A stretch of 64,000 bases of DNA from Lachnospiraceae bacterium (GTDB taxonomy: Bacteria > Bacillota > Clostridia > Lachnospirales > Lachnospiraceae): contig SVEQ01000004.1 of the NCBI GenBank assembly GCA_015057325.1, positions 204,816 to 268,815 on the forward strand, given 5' to 3'. Shown in pieces: positions 25,836 through 34,115 of this stretch; position 1 is the stretch's first letter, and each line of letters starts with the position of its first letter. The position numbers and the translations under genes were made by a program. The notes below the pieces were generated by a model that was not told the origin of the DNA, did no database searches, and worked only from the letters and a program-made list of their open reading frames with translations.

Positions 25836-28193
25836 TTAATCCTTCTTCCAATACAATTCTATAACCGAACCTTCTTTGAGAGGTTCGAAGTGTCCGGCTT
25901 TATTGCCGTCTAATGTCTGAACAAGTTTTGTTCCCTTAACGGTCTTTAAATCGAAATCATATTTATCAAAGATATCAATAAAGACATAATCACTCTTACC
26001 TGTAAGCGTTATCGGCTTACCGTTAACAGTTATATGCATATCAACAGTCTTTTTCTTTGATGATGCTTTTGCAAAATAATCATCAAGGTCATTAGTAATA
26101 TCTGTAGCCTTTTTCTTAACAGTCTTTTTCTTCTTGACTGTTTTAGGCTTTTCTGTCTCTCCCATAAGGTCTGCAAAAAGATTCTGTTCTTCGGGAAGAA
26201 CTTTGAGTTGAGGTTCTTCGCTCGTTAACTCTTCCTCTTTGTCAACTGCTTCTTCTGTATCTTCGTTAACTGTTTCTGTTGTATCTTTGTTGACCGTTTC
26301 TGTCACTTCCTCGGAAGGCTCTTTTGTTGCAGTCTCTTCGGTTTCTGTAACTTCTTCATTTGCAGCCTCTTCTACTTCCTCTTCGTCATCTTCCTCTATA
26401 GTTTCTTCTTCAACGAAGCGTTGCGCCTTATATATATCTTCTCTGTCAATCCATGCAACATTAAAGTTCTCATATATTTTTGTATCCGCATTGGCTCTCG
26501 CACCATTGACAAACACCTCGTGAGGTGTCTCGATATCCATAAACTGCATAAGTTGAGTTAATGTATAATAATTAAGTACATCGATAACATCTCCGTCCTT
26601 AAGTTCGTACGAGCCAAGTTCCAACTTGTTATTAACTGTTGCAAATCGAGGGCAAACAATTTCCATATCATTAACTACAAACTTAATGGTTGTGTTAAGA
26701 TCAACCACATCTTCAAGCAATGCACTTGCCGACTCACCTTTAGTTGAAATCTCAACAACAATCTTATCCCCTGCGGCAATTTCATGATTCATTCCAACAG
26801 TTGTATCATTTAACATGATTTGTGCAGGCTCCCCCGCCTCACCTCGAATGAATCTCTTCTTGCCGTTAAGCGTGTAGTTGATATCATCACCACGTTTAGG
26901 GAATACGTCCTCGTTAGATAAACCAAATGCAAGTACTGCATCAAAAACAGTAAGTTTATCATTGTCGTACAACTTAACTCTTTCATCATTGACGGTAAGA
27001 TAAATGAACCTGTTTTTCTGTTCATAGAAGTTAAGACAAATACCGATAGGCGTAACAAGAAGAGGGTCTTTTTTAACACCCTCAACCATGATATTGATAT
27101 CACCAAGTACCTCTTCGCCACGAAGACCAACTCTCTCAGGCGGAAGTCCTAAATGACTTGCAAGTTTCTCTGTATATCCGTTGACCTTACCACCGCCGCC
27201 AACAACAAATGCAGCAGCAACAGGCTTACCACCATTTAATTCAATAATCTTCTTGGCAGTCTGTTCAGTAATCTCATCTAATGTCGGGTCTATCTTACTG
27301 TACACCTCATCCGGTGTGACTTTATGTTCAATTCCAAGAATATCTCGATAAGTCGACGTCTTTTTGCCCGGGCTTATCATTTTGATTGTTTCTGCTGTAT
27401 CAAAATCACATAGGTATTCTTTAAGCAAAACCTCCGTAAGTTCATCTCCTGCTTTGGGGAGCATGCCGTAGCCGATAATACTTCCGTCCTTTGTTATTGA
27501 AATATCGGAAGTTCCGGCACCTACATCGACAAGTGCAATATTAAGTAATCTGTAATTCTCAGGGATTGCAACCTGAATTGCAGCAATAGGCTCTAAAGTC
27601 ATATTAGCTACTTCAAGTCCGGCAAATTCAACCGCTGCATACAAACCATCAACAACATCTTCAGGAAGGAAGGTTGCCAAAACATCAGCGGCGATATTGT
27701 GAACCTTATGTCCCTCAAGATTGCTTATTTCATAACCATTCATATAATACTTGATGACAGAATAGCCTACGCAGAAGTACTTGTCTCCTGTTGTATTCTC
27801 CTCTACCATTTTAGAATGAGCCTCTTCAATACCCATAAGCTCAACAGAATGAATATATTCCTGATTAACCTGCGTAAGATCAGGGAACTCATAATAGCCC
27901 TTACCTACTGCAGTCTTAAGAACACGACCTGCGGCAGCAATACAAACTTCTTTAAGTTTTCTGCCCGAAAGCTGCTCCTCAAGGCTTTCCTTAACCTCAA
28001 TAATCTCTTCACTTATCTTCATGATATCATGAATCTGACCATCTAACATGGCACGTGTGTCATGAAATCTTACCGCCTGCGCAACAATATTAAATTGCTT
28101 GCCTTCCCTGTAACCTACAGAACCAACAATACTTCTTGTTCCAATATCTAAGCCGAAAACTAACGGTTCCGGATACTTTGTAATTCCAGCCAT
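25836..28193 (-). CDS. Large FtsA-like ATPase with beta-grasp extensions
   Basis: This 785-residue protein has the actin-like fold of the FtsA/PilM/MreB group in its first half: VFGLDIGTRSIVGSVGYREG, VDVGAGTSDISITKDGSIIG, and AAAFVVGGGGKVNGYTEKLA. It may bind a division or secretion partner at the membrane. It differs from the short FtsA of rods. A beta-rich region follows (about 400-590), then a Glu/Thr-rich linker (about 595-690) and a final ubiquitin-like beta-grasp segment (MHITVNGKPITLTGKSDYVF). The ATG has GGAGAAG upstream and a candidate promoter. Its exact role is not known from sequence. Confidence 0.8.
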   Translation of the reverse strand: MAGITKYPEPLVFGLDIGTRSIVGSVGYREGKQFNIVAQAVRFHDTRAMLDGQIHDIMKISEEIIEVKESLEEQLSGRKLKEVCIAAAGRVLKTAVGKGYYEFPDLTQVNQEYIHSVELMGIEEAHSKMVEENTTGDKYFCVGYSVIKYYMNGYEISNLEGHKVHNIAADVLATFLPEDVVDGLYAAVEFAGLEVANMTLEPIAAIQVAIPENYRLLNIALVDVGAGTSDISITKDGSIIGYGMLPKAGDELTEVLLKEYLCDFDTAETIKMISPGKKTSTYRDILGIEHKVTPDEVYSKIDPTLDEITEQTAKKIIELNGGKPVAAAFVVGGGGKVNGYTEKLASHLGLPPERVGLRGEEVLGDINIMVEGVKKDPLLVTPIGICLNFYEQKNRFIYLTVNDERVKLYDNDKLTVFDAVLAFGLSNEDVFPKRGDDINYTLNGKKRFIRGEAGEPAQIMLNDTTVGMNHEIAAGDKIVVEISTKGESASALLEDVVDLNTTIKFVVNDMEIVCPRFATVNNKLELGSYELKDGDVIDVLNYYTLTQLMQFMDIETPHEVFVNGARANADTKIYENFNVAWIDREDIYKAQRFVEEETIEEDDEEEVEEAANEEVTETEETATKEPSEEVTETVNKDTTETVNEDTEEAVDKEEELTSEEPQLKVLPEEQNLFADLMGETEKPKTVKKKKTVKKKATDITNDLDDYFAKASSKKKTVDMHITVNGKPITLTGKSDYVFIDIFDKYDFDLKTVKGTKLVQTLDGNKAGHFEPLKEGSVIELYWKKD

Positions 28194-28239
28194 TCTTCTT
28201 CTCCATACAAATAATCTGTTTACAAAATTACATCATTTT

Positions 28240-28268
28240 ATTTTACCACATCAGACTTATTTATTCAA
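28240..28268 (-). promoter_or_regulatory. Candidate promoter for the FtsA-like gene
   Basis: On the minus strand this reads TTGAAT (28263-28268), a 17-base spacer, and TAAAAT (28240-28245). It straddles the end of coaE and lies about 47 bases before the start codon. Confidence 0.5.
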
Positions 28269-28844
28269 CAAATCATTAATGACATTTTGAGTACTTATAA
28301 AATCATTACTGTTGTCAATAACAACATCACAATTTGCTCTGTAAAAGTCCTCATTTTCCTGATTTTTCATTACAACTTCGTAGTCTTTTGCAGTTTTACC
28401 CCTACCCGCAACAAGTCTCTTGATTCTTGTCTGTTCGTCAGCGTAAACAAACCATATCGAATCACATATTTCTCTGTAACCGTCCTGTATAAGAAGAGCC
28501 GCCTCAATCACGTAATAATCTGCCTTGCCAAGAGTTCTAACTCTTTCTATATCATCAATTATATATTCTTTAACCGACGGGTGAACTATTTCATTAAGCT
28601 GTTTTAGCTTTGCTTCGTCACCAAAAACGATACTGCCAAGTGCATTTCTGTTAATGGTTCTGTCGTCATTTAAAATTGAAGCACCAAAACATTCCACGAT
28701 CCTAACATACGCCGGCATATCCGGTTCCATTAAATGATGAGCTAACTTATCAGCTTCGATAATGTAGGCCCCACATTCTTTTAAATATGACAAAACCATA
28801 CTTTTGCCACTGCCGATTCCACCGGTAATTCCAATAATCTGCAT
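28257..28844 (-). CDS. coaE: Dephospho-CoA kinase
   Basis: CoaE performs the last step of coenzyme A synthesis, phosphorylating dephospho-CoA. The 195-residue P-loop kinase begins IIGITGGIGSGKSMVLSYLK (Walker A). It has EADKLAHHLMEP, IVHPSVKEYI and the lid region EQTRIKRLVAGRGKT. Its length is normal. It sits nine bases downstream of polA, a common arrangement in Clostridia. Confidence 0.96.
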   Translation of the reverse strand: MQIIGITGGIGSGKSMVLSYLKECGAYIIEADKLAHHLMEPDMPAYVRIVECFGASILNDDRTINRNALGSIVFGDEAKLKQLNEIVHPSVKEYIIDDIERVRTLGKADYYVIEAALLIQDGYREICDSIWFVYADEQTRIKRLVAGRGKTAKDYEVVMKNQENEDFYRANCDVVIDNSNDFISTQNVINDLLNK

Positions 28845-28853
28845 AATTACTCC

Positions 28854-31487
28854 TTATTTCGCCTCAAACCACGTATCACCAATGCTTACACCAACCGAAA
28901 GAGGAACAGAAAGATTTGCCGCATTCATCATTTCCTCAACAAGAATCGTCTTAACAGTTTCAACTTCATCTTCAATCGCTTCAATCAATAGTTCATCATG
29001 GATTTGAAGAATCAACTCGGACTTAAGACCTTCCTTTCTCATTCTGTCCATAACCTTAATCATTGCGATCTTCATGATATCCGCAGCCGTACCCTGAATT
29101 GGTGCATTCATGGCTACTCTTTCACCAAAACTTCTCTGCATAAAGTTTGAAGAAGTAAGTTCAGGAATTGGTCTTATTCTTCCAAACAACGTCTTGGTAT
29201 ATCCTGATTTCTTGGCATTTTCAACCGTTTCATCAAGATAACGTTTGACATCCGGATAAGTATTAAAATAACTATCAATATATTCCGACGCTTCTTTTCT
29301 TGATATATTAAGATCTTCAGCAAGACCAAACGCACTTATACCATAAACAATACCAAAGTTTACTGCTTTTGCGTTACGACGCATCAACGAATCAACTTCA
29401 TCAAGTGGCACGCCAAACACCTGTGAAGCTGTTATTGCATGAATATCCTGCCCCTCATTAAATGCTGCAATAAGTTTGGCGTCACCCGACATATGAGCAA
29501 GAAGTCTAAGTTCTATCTGCGAATAATCTGCATCAACAAAAACGTGTCCTTCCTTTGGAATAAATACCTTTCTTATACTGCGTCCAAGTTCTGTTCGCAT
29601 AGGTATATTCTGCAAGTTTGGTTCTGTCGAACTAATACGTCCTGTCGCTGTAATTGTCTGATTAAATGTTCCATGTATTCTTCCGTCATCACTGATAAAT
29701 GCAGCCAAACCGTCCGCATATGTAGATTTCAATTTGGTAACCTGTCTGTAATCAAGAACATCGGCAACTATTTTGTAATCATTTTTTAATTTATTAAGGA
29801 CATCGGCATTGGTTGAATATCCTGTCTTGGTTTTCTTTGCACCGGGAAGATTAAGTCTGTCAAATAGCACTTCTCCAAGTTGTTTTGGTGAATTGATTTT
29901 AAACTCAAATCCCGCCTCGTTATATATACTTTTTTCAAGAGCATCTGCTTTATTGCCAAGCATTTTTCCGTATTCGGCAAGTGCAGCCTTGTCAACATGA
30001 ATACCCTTTTGCTCCATATTATTAAGGACGTATACAGTGGGAATTTCTATATCCTTATACAAATCAAGCATCTGTTTTTCCAAAAGATTCTTCGAAAGCT
30101 CTTCATGTGCCATTAAAGGAATGCATGTTTCATAGAGAATATACTGCTTGATATCTTCGTCAGATATAGTCATTATATTAATCTCTTTCTTGCCTATCAA
30201 TTCCTTCTCGGAAGGAACGGTAAGTTCCAAAAAATCTCTGGCAATGTCATCATAACCGTAACTATCCTTTAACGGATTGATAAGATATGCGGCAATCGAT
30301 GTGTCAAAAACCTTGCAATCATTTCCAATCGGCAACAACTTAATTAATGATTTCAAATTGTTAGTGACTAATGTCGTTTGACCGGACTTAACAATATCTG
30401 AAATATTATTTAAAATATCTTGTCCGTTTATGTGTGCATTACAATTAATAAATGTAGCCTTACCCGCCTCTGTCGAAAAACCGATTCCAAAAAGTAAACC
30501 GTCTTTTTCAAGTGGAAATACAGTAAACTCTTTTGTTTTAGCAAGCGATGTGACAAAACCTCTCGCATCTGATAACTCATCAAGCATCACGATATCAAAG
30601 TTGTACTCAACCTTTTTGGTATTGTTTTCAAAATACTTAAGCAGACTCTTAAGTTCAAGTGTCTTAATATAATCATAAGCCTCATCCGTAAAAAGCGAAG
30701 AAAATGTAAGATTTGCAAAGTCAACCTTAAGCTCTACGTCAAGTTTAATGGTTGCCAACTCCTTGCTCATAATAGCCTGATCGTAAAACTCCTTAAGATT
30801 CTCCATAGCCTTCTTGGGCTTTAACTCATCAACATGCGCATAAGCATTCTCAATACTGTGATAAGTCGCTATAATGTTGCCTGCCGTCTTTTCTCCGATT
30901 CCCGGCACACCCGGAATGTTATCGGAAGTGTCACCCATAAGTCCCTTCATATCTATGAACTCTTTTGGTGAAACTCCATAGAGTTCTTTTACATTTTCAT
31001 CATAGTATTCTTCAACAGTAGTTTTGCCTGCTTTGGTTTTGGGGAGTTTGATTTTGACATGCTTTGTCGCAAGTTGCAAAAGATCTCTATCACCCGAAAG
31101 AACGGTAACCTCCATGCCCTTAGCTTCACCGATAACCGACATTGTTCCAATTATATCATCAGCCTCAAAACCTTCTTTTTCTATAATTGTAACACCCATG
31201 TCAGAAAGCAATTTTTTAATAAGAGGTACCTGACTTTTGAGTTCTTCAGGCATACCCTTTCTCGTACCCTTATACTGCTCAAACATTTTATGACGAAATG
31301 TTGGTGCGTGTACGTCAAATGCTACTGCAAGGTGTGTTGGTTTTTCATCCTCTATAACCTTAAGCACCATATTAACAAAACCCAAAACCGCATTCGTGTG
31401 TTCTCCTTTTGAGTTAGTAAGGTCAGGTAGTCCGTAAAATGCTCTGTTAAGTATGCTGTATCCATCGACTAATAATAATTTATCCAT
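28854..31487 (-). CDS. polA: DNA polymerase I
   Basis: PolA fills gaps and removes RNA primers. The 877-residue protein has the N-terminal 5' flap nuclease (VDGYSILNRAFYGLPDLTNS, GFEADDIIGT, GLMGDTSDNIPGVPGIGEKT). A middle domain corresponds to the 3'-5' exonuclease fold, and the polymerase is C-terminal (VDADYSQIELRLLAHMSGDA motif A, LQIHDELLIEA motif C). The Asp-x-Glu expected at the start of an active proofreading domain is absent (the matching strand reads FTVFPLEKDG), so proofreading is probably lost, as in Bacillus. Confidence 0.97.
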   Translation of the reverse strand: MDKLLLVDGYSILNRAFYGLPDLTNSKGEHTNAVLGFVNMVLKVIEDEKPTHLAVAFDVHAPTFRHKMFEQYKGTRKGMPEELKSQVPLIKKLLSDMGVTIIEKEGFEADDIIGTMSVIGEAKGMEVTVLSGDRDLLQLATKHVKIKLPKTKAGKTTVEEYYDENVKELYGVSPKEFIDMKGLMGDTSDNIPGVPGIGEKTAGNIIATYHSIENAYAHVDELKPKKAMENLKEFYDQAIMSKELATIKLDVELKVDFANLTFSSLFTDEAYDYIKTLELKSLLKYFENNTKKVEYNFDIVMLDELSDARGFVTSLAKTKEFTVFPLEKDGLLFGIGFSTEAGKATFINCNAHINGQDILNNISDIVKSGQTTLVTNNLKSLIKLLPIGNDCKVFDTSIAAYLINPLKDSYGYDDIARDFLELTVPSEKELIGKKEINIMTISDEDIKQYILYETCIPLMAHEELSKNLLEKQMLDLYKDIEIPTVYVLNNMEQKGIHVDKAALAEYGKMLGNKADALEKSIYNEAGFEFKINSPKQLGEVLFDRLNLPGAKKTKTGYSTNADVLNKLKNDYKIVADVLDYRQVTKLKSTYADGLAAFISDDGRIHGTFNQTITATGRISSTEPNLQNIPMRTELGRSIRKVFIPKEGHVFVDADYSQIELRLLAHMSGDAKLIAAFNEGQDIHAITASQVFGVPLDEVDSLMRRNAKAVNFGIVYGISAFGLAEDLNISRKEASEYIDSYFNTYPDVKRYLDETVENAKKSGYTKTLFGRIRPIPELTSSNFMQRSFGERVAMNAPIQGTAADIMKIAMIKVMDRMRKEGLKSELILQIHDELLIEAIEDEVETVKTILVEEMMNAANLSVPLSVGVSIGDTWFEAK

Positions 31488-31509
31488 AAAATTACTCCTT
31501 AAATAATCT

Positions 31510-32019
31510 TTACCTTAAAACGTTATATGCTCTGATTTTTGAATAAAAGCTCTGTTCCTCTTCAGGTTCCGGTTCAATATTGATTGTAATTACCTGATTA
31601 TCGGGTTCAAATAAATATTTATCAAAAGTATCACTATAATAATACTCACCCTGTGCTTCCTTGAGTTTTCTTTGTTCATCTGCCTTGACTATACCCAAAA
31701 AATTAACATATCCGACAACAGAAAAGGCAAACAAACATATTACTGCAATAACAATCGAAGATATTACAAACTCTTTTCTTGTTTTATTCTGTTTGAGTTC
31801 CCTGTTAATTCTGATATCAAGTTCCTTTTTGAAGTCTTTGCTTATAGGTGCATTGCTATCCATCTGACGCATACCTTCAATCATTGTGTAGTAAATATCA
31901 AGTTCTTCCTTGCAATCTTTACAGGATTGTATGTGTCTTAAAAAATCTATTCTCTTCTCTTTTTCCAATCCGTTTTCAATATAAGAAATAATATTGGACT
32001 GGGCTTCCAAACAATTCAT
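31510..32019 (-). CDS. Zinc-finger anti-sigma-like membrane protein
   Basis: The 169-residue product has a cytoplasmic N-terminal zinc-binding anti-sigma motif His-x3-Cys-x2-Cys (HIQSCKDCKEELD, near residues 28-40). One membrane span follows (FVISSIVIAVICLFAFSVVG), then a short acidic outer tail (EPEPEEEQSFY). Such proteins bind and hold a sigma factor until a signal arrives. No sigma-factor gene lies next to it here. Instead it precedes polA by 22 bases. The ATG has an AGAGG site. A role outside sigma control is possible. Confidence 0.78.
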   Translation of the reverse strand: MNCLEAQSNIISYIENGLEKEKRIDFLRHIQSCKDCKEELDIYYTMIEGMRQMDSNAPISKDFKKELDIRINRELKQNKTRKEFVISSIVIAVICLFAFSVVGYVNFLGIVKADEQRKLKEAQGEYYYSDTFDKYLFEPDNQVITINIEPEPEEEQSFYSKIRAYNVLR

Positions 32020-32067
32020 AATAAGCCTCTTTTCAAATATAAATATGCTTTAAATCAATCAAACTAG

Positions 32068-32096
32068 AGTATAACATTTTCCTATAATAATTACAA
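32068..32096 (-). promoter_or_regulatory. Candidate promoter for the anti-sigma-like gene and polA
   Basis: On the minus strand this reads TTGTAA (32091-32096), a 17-base spacer, and TATACT (32068-32073), about 48 bases before the gene start. It is the only reasonable sigma-A match on this strand in the divergent gap. Confidence 0.5.
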
Positions 32097-32130
32097 ATCG
32101 TATTATATGATTATTTTTTTAGTTTTTATC

Positions 32131-32159
32131 TTGATTTTACTCTTTTTTAGTAATATATT
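32131..32159 (+). promoter_or_regulatory. Candidate promoter for the XRE/S24-like gene
   Basis: On the plus strand this reads TTGATT, a 17-base spacer, and TATATT. It ends 38 bases before the start codon at 32198. It is divergent from the promoter at 32068-32096. Confidence 0.5.
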
Positions 32160-32197
32160 GTTTCTTATAACTAATTTTTTAAATGAGAGGCGACATC

Positions 32198-32926
32198 ATG
32201 AATCTTACAACATTCCGAAGAAATCTTAGAGCTAGACTAAAGAAACAAAACATATCTCTCGGAGCGTTATCAACAACATCAAATCTATCTGAAGATACAT
32301 TACGGTCAATAATATATGGTAAATCACAAGATATAAAATTATCTACAATCACTAAAATAGCTGATGTACTTAATTGTTCAATCGATACACTTATCGATAG
32401 AAACGTTTACTCTCCCACATTAAATAAAATAATAGATCAATTATCATCTTTACCCGAATATTCTCTTCAAGCTATATCTATGATTATAACAATGGAAGAA
32501 AAAAGCATACTTAAATCATCTACTAAATCTAAAATGATGCTTCCTATTCTTGTTCCCAACGGAAACTTTACAGACGGAATGTATTATGACAGGAACAGCT
32601 TTGAACATTTAGATATTACAGACTATCCAAGTTCTTTAAAAGAAGAATGCGATTACGGTATGAAAATCTCAACAAGATATTTAGAACCTGTATATATTCC
32701 AAATGATATTCTTCTCATTTCAGCAAAAACATTTCCAAAGAAAGAAGACATTGTTGTATTCATTAATAATGACGGAAAAATATTCATAAGAAAATACACT
32801 GATTTAGGTCTTGAGCCTTTAAATAAATACGGAAAACTAATATTACGGCGAGATATAAAGAACTATATGCCACTCGGCACTGTGATCAAGGCCGTACATG
32901 AATTTAATATTGAACAATATAGATGA
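32198..32926 (+). CDS. XRE-type helix-turn-helix protein with degenerate S24/LexA-like domain
   Basis: This 242-residue protein joins an N-terminal Cro/CI helix-turn-helix (NISLGALSTTSNLSEDTLRS, then STITKIADVLNCSIDTLIDR) to a C-terminal S24-like domain. In true S24 repressors the nucleophile sits in a D-S-M-E-P motif. Here the matching place reads TRYLEP, so the serine is a tyrosine, and the domain probably does not cleave itself. The start is the ATG at 32198 with GAGAGG upstream; the ATG at 32183 overlaps that site. It is one of only two plus-strand genes. It may be a repressor left from a mobile element or a housekeeping regulator; neighbours do not decide. Confidence 0.8.
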   Translation: MNLTTFRRNLRARLKKQNISLGALSTTSNLSEDTLRSIIYGKSQDIKLSTITKIADVLNCSIDTLIDRNVYSPTLNKIIDQLSSLPEYSLQAISMIITMEEKSILKSSTKSKMMLPILVPNGNFTDGMYYDRNSFEHLDITDYPSSLKEECDYGMKISTRYLEPVYIPNDILLISAKTFPKKEDIVVFINNDGKIFIRKYTDLGLEPLNKYGKLILRRDIKNYMPLGTVIKAVHEFNIEQYR

Positions 32927-32929
32927 TAA

Positions 32930-33026
32930 TGCCGGTGATGGGTCGCACGACGTCCGGTGGACGTCGGTTTTGCGACTGACCGAGCGGAGTACCCACTCCG
33001 CGAGACTTGAACCCATGGGTTCAAGT
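32930..33026. repeat. Partial tRNA-Leu 3' end split by a 61-nt hairpin-rich insert
   Basis: Positions 32930-32942 repeat the last 13 nt of the tRNA gene (TGCCGGTGATGGG, including the discriminator base). Positions 33004-33016 repeat the adjoining T-arm (ACTTGAACCCAT). In the tRNA gene these two pieces are contiguous (33069-33093). Here 61 bases (32943-33003, ends TCGC and GCGA) separate them. The insert is far more GC-rich than its surroundings. A hairpin at 32942-32976 (8-bp inner and 6-bp outer stem) and another at 32984-33001 (7-bp stem) lie largely inside it. A perfect 22-bp palindrome (33005-33026) overlaps the T-arm copy. Its origin is unknown. Confidence 0.75.
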
Positions 33027-33037
33027 TCATCCCAAAC

Positions 33038-33066
33038 AAAAAAGTCAGGTTATACCTGACTTTTTT
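33038..33066. terminator. Bidirectional terminator between the XRE gene and tRNA-Leu
   Basis: The stem GTCAGGT/ACCTGAC (33044-33050 with 33054-33060) is flanked by six As and six Ts, so it can act in both directions. It lies three bases past the tRNA 3' end on the minus strand. Confidence 0.9.
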
Positions 33067-33068
33067 AG

Positions 33069-33152
33069 TGCCGGTGATGGGACTTGAACCCATACGGTGT
33101 TGCCACCAACAGATTTTGAGTCTGCCTCGTCTGCCAATTCCGACACACCGGC
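33069..33152 (-). tRNA. tRNA-Leu (anticodon CAA)
   Basis: This 84-nt class II tRNA has an acceptor stem GCCGGTG/CACCGGC, discriminator A, and a D-arm containing TTGGCAGACGAGGCAGA. The anticodon loop is CTCAAAA, giving anticodon CAA (reads UUG codons). It has a long variable arm and the T-loop GGTTCAAGTCC. The CCA end is not encoded. The long arm and discriminator A are identity elements for leucine. It has its own perfect promoter upstream and a terminator downstream. Confidence 0.95.
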
Positions 33153-33162
33153 TTTTATTACA

Positions 33163-33180
33163 TTGACCGTTTCCAGTCAA
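33163..33180 (-). other. Leader hairpin with GAAA tetraloop before tRNA-Leu
   Basis: The minus strand reads TTGACTG-GAAA-CGGTCAA, a 7-bp stem (one G-U pair) closed by a GNRA tetraloop, 10 bases before the mature tRNA 5' end and just after the expected transcription start. It may guide 5' processing or have no role. Confidence 0.5.
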
Positions 33181-33188
33181 CGAAGACC

Positions 33189-33217
33189 ATTATATTAGAA
33201 AGTCACTATATTGTCAA
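33189..33217 (-). promoter_or_regulatory. Perfect-consensus promoter of tRNA-Leu
   Basis: On the minus strand this reads TTGACA (33212-33217), a 17-base spacer, and TATAAT (33189-33194), exact in both hexamers. It lies 36 bases before the tRNA 5' end. Confidence 0.9.
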
Positions 33218-33229
33218 CCATAAAATGAA

Positions 33230-34096
33230 TTACTTCTCAACCTTTTTGGCTACAACAGCAAATCTTCCGTCTTTAACATGATATGCACAAGTTGAAAGAG
33301 TTACAAGTTTATCACCATACTTAACATCAACACCCGTATCTATTATAGACAATTTCTTGATATTATCTACATAATCATTAAACTCATTTTCATCGCCTGC
33401 ATTTACAAATCGATAATACTTAAACTCGGTAGAATCCTCGGGATAAATCTGCGAATAAAATGCAGCGACAACCTCATATGTGCCCTCTCCGTATATCGTA
33501 TCAAAATCAAAGGTCTTATGAGACTCATAAAAATCCTTTTCTTCATACTTCATTATATCGTGGAACATTTTCCCGGAATTCATGTTGTGTCCATATATAA
33601 TTATATTGTCGGTAGCGGGATAAACCATACAACTTCCATCAATAAACGGAAGCCCTGCAGACGAATATTCTTCATCAAAATCAAGATGTATATAGTGCTG
33701 TCCATATTCATCATCGTCAGGTGTAAACATAACCGGATAATCTATGTTGGTATCCTTTATCTTAATCCAACCAATAAAATCATGATTAGCACCGTATAGC
33801 ACTTCAAACTTACGTTGCACAAAGGTTCCGTCAACAGCAACCATGTTGTTTGGAGTTTCTTCCTGCTTAGAATCATTTTCAACAGCAGTATTATCCTCAC
33901 TCGTTGTAGTTCCCTCAACATCTTCTGATGTTTCGGTAGTAACAACACTAGCTTCCTCAACAATCATGCTTCGCAACTCGTCAATATTCTTTTCACTTTT
34001 TCCGCTTGAATAATAATAGTATGCCAGATAACCGCCGCAACCTGCGGCAATCATAAGACATACTATCATTAAAAAACTCATTATCTTCTTTTTCAT
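33230..34096 (-). CDS. Class B sortase
   Basis: Sortases are extracellular transpeptidases that join sorting-signal proteins to the wall or to pili. The 288-residue product has an N-terminal membrane anchor (KKKIMSFLMIVCLMIAAGCG) and a Ser/Thr/Glu-rich stalk. The catalytic domain has the His in NIIIYGHNMNSGKMFHDI and the Cys in TLSTCAYHVKDGRFAVVAKK, with a C-terminal Arg in GRFAV. The spacing and the NMNSG motif are of class B. The start is the ATG at 34096 with AAGGA upstream; the longer frame to 34186 runs into the Nudix gene. No obvious sorting-signal substrate lies beside it. Confidence 0.92.
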   Translation of the reverse strand: MKKKIMSFLMIVCLMIAAGCGGYLAYYYYSSGKSEKNIDELRSMIVEEASVVTTETSEDVEGTTTSEDNTAVENDSKQEETPNNMVAVDGTFVQRKFEVLYGANHDFIGWIKIKDTNIDYPVMFTPDDDEYGQHYIHLDFDEEYSSAGLPFIDGSCMVYPATDNIIIYGHNMNSGKMFHDIMKYEEKDFYESHKTFDFDTIYGEGTYEVVAAFYSQIYPEDSTEFKYYRFVNAGDENEFNDYVDNIKKLSIIDTGVDVKYGDKLVTLSTCAYHVKDGRFAVVAKKVEK

Positions 34097-34115
34097 AACG
34101 ATTCCTTCTTGTAAC

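Noticed and set aside
32930..33081. Integrated mobile element flanked by attL/attR copies of the tRNA 3' end
   Set aside because: The 13-base copies are only about 139 bases apart and enclose only hairpins and a terminator, with no integrase or cargo. At most it is a relic; I report the structure instead.
32863..33180. Minus-strand frame of 105 codons over the tRNA
   Set aside because: It spans tRNA-Leu, the terminator and the split fragment. The protein-like part is a reading of the tRNA itself.
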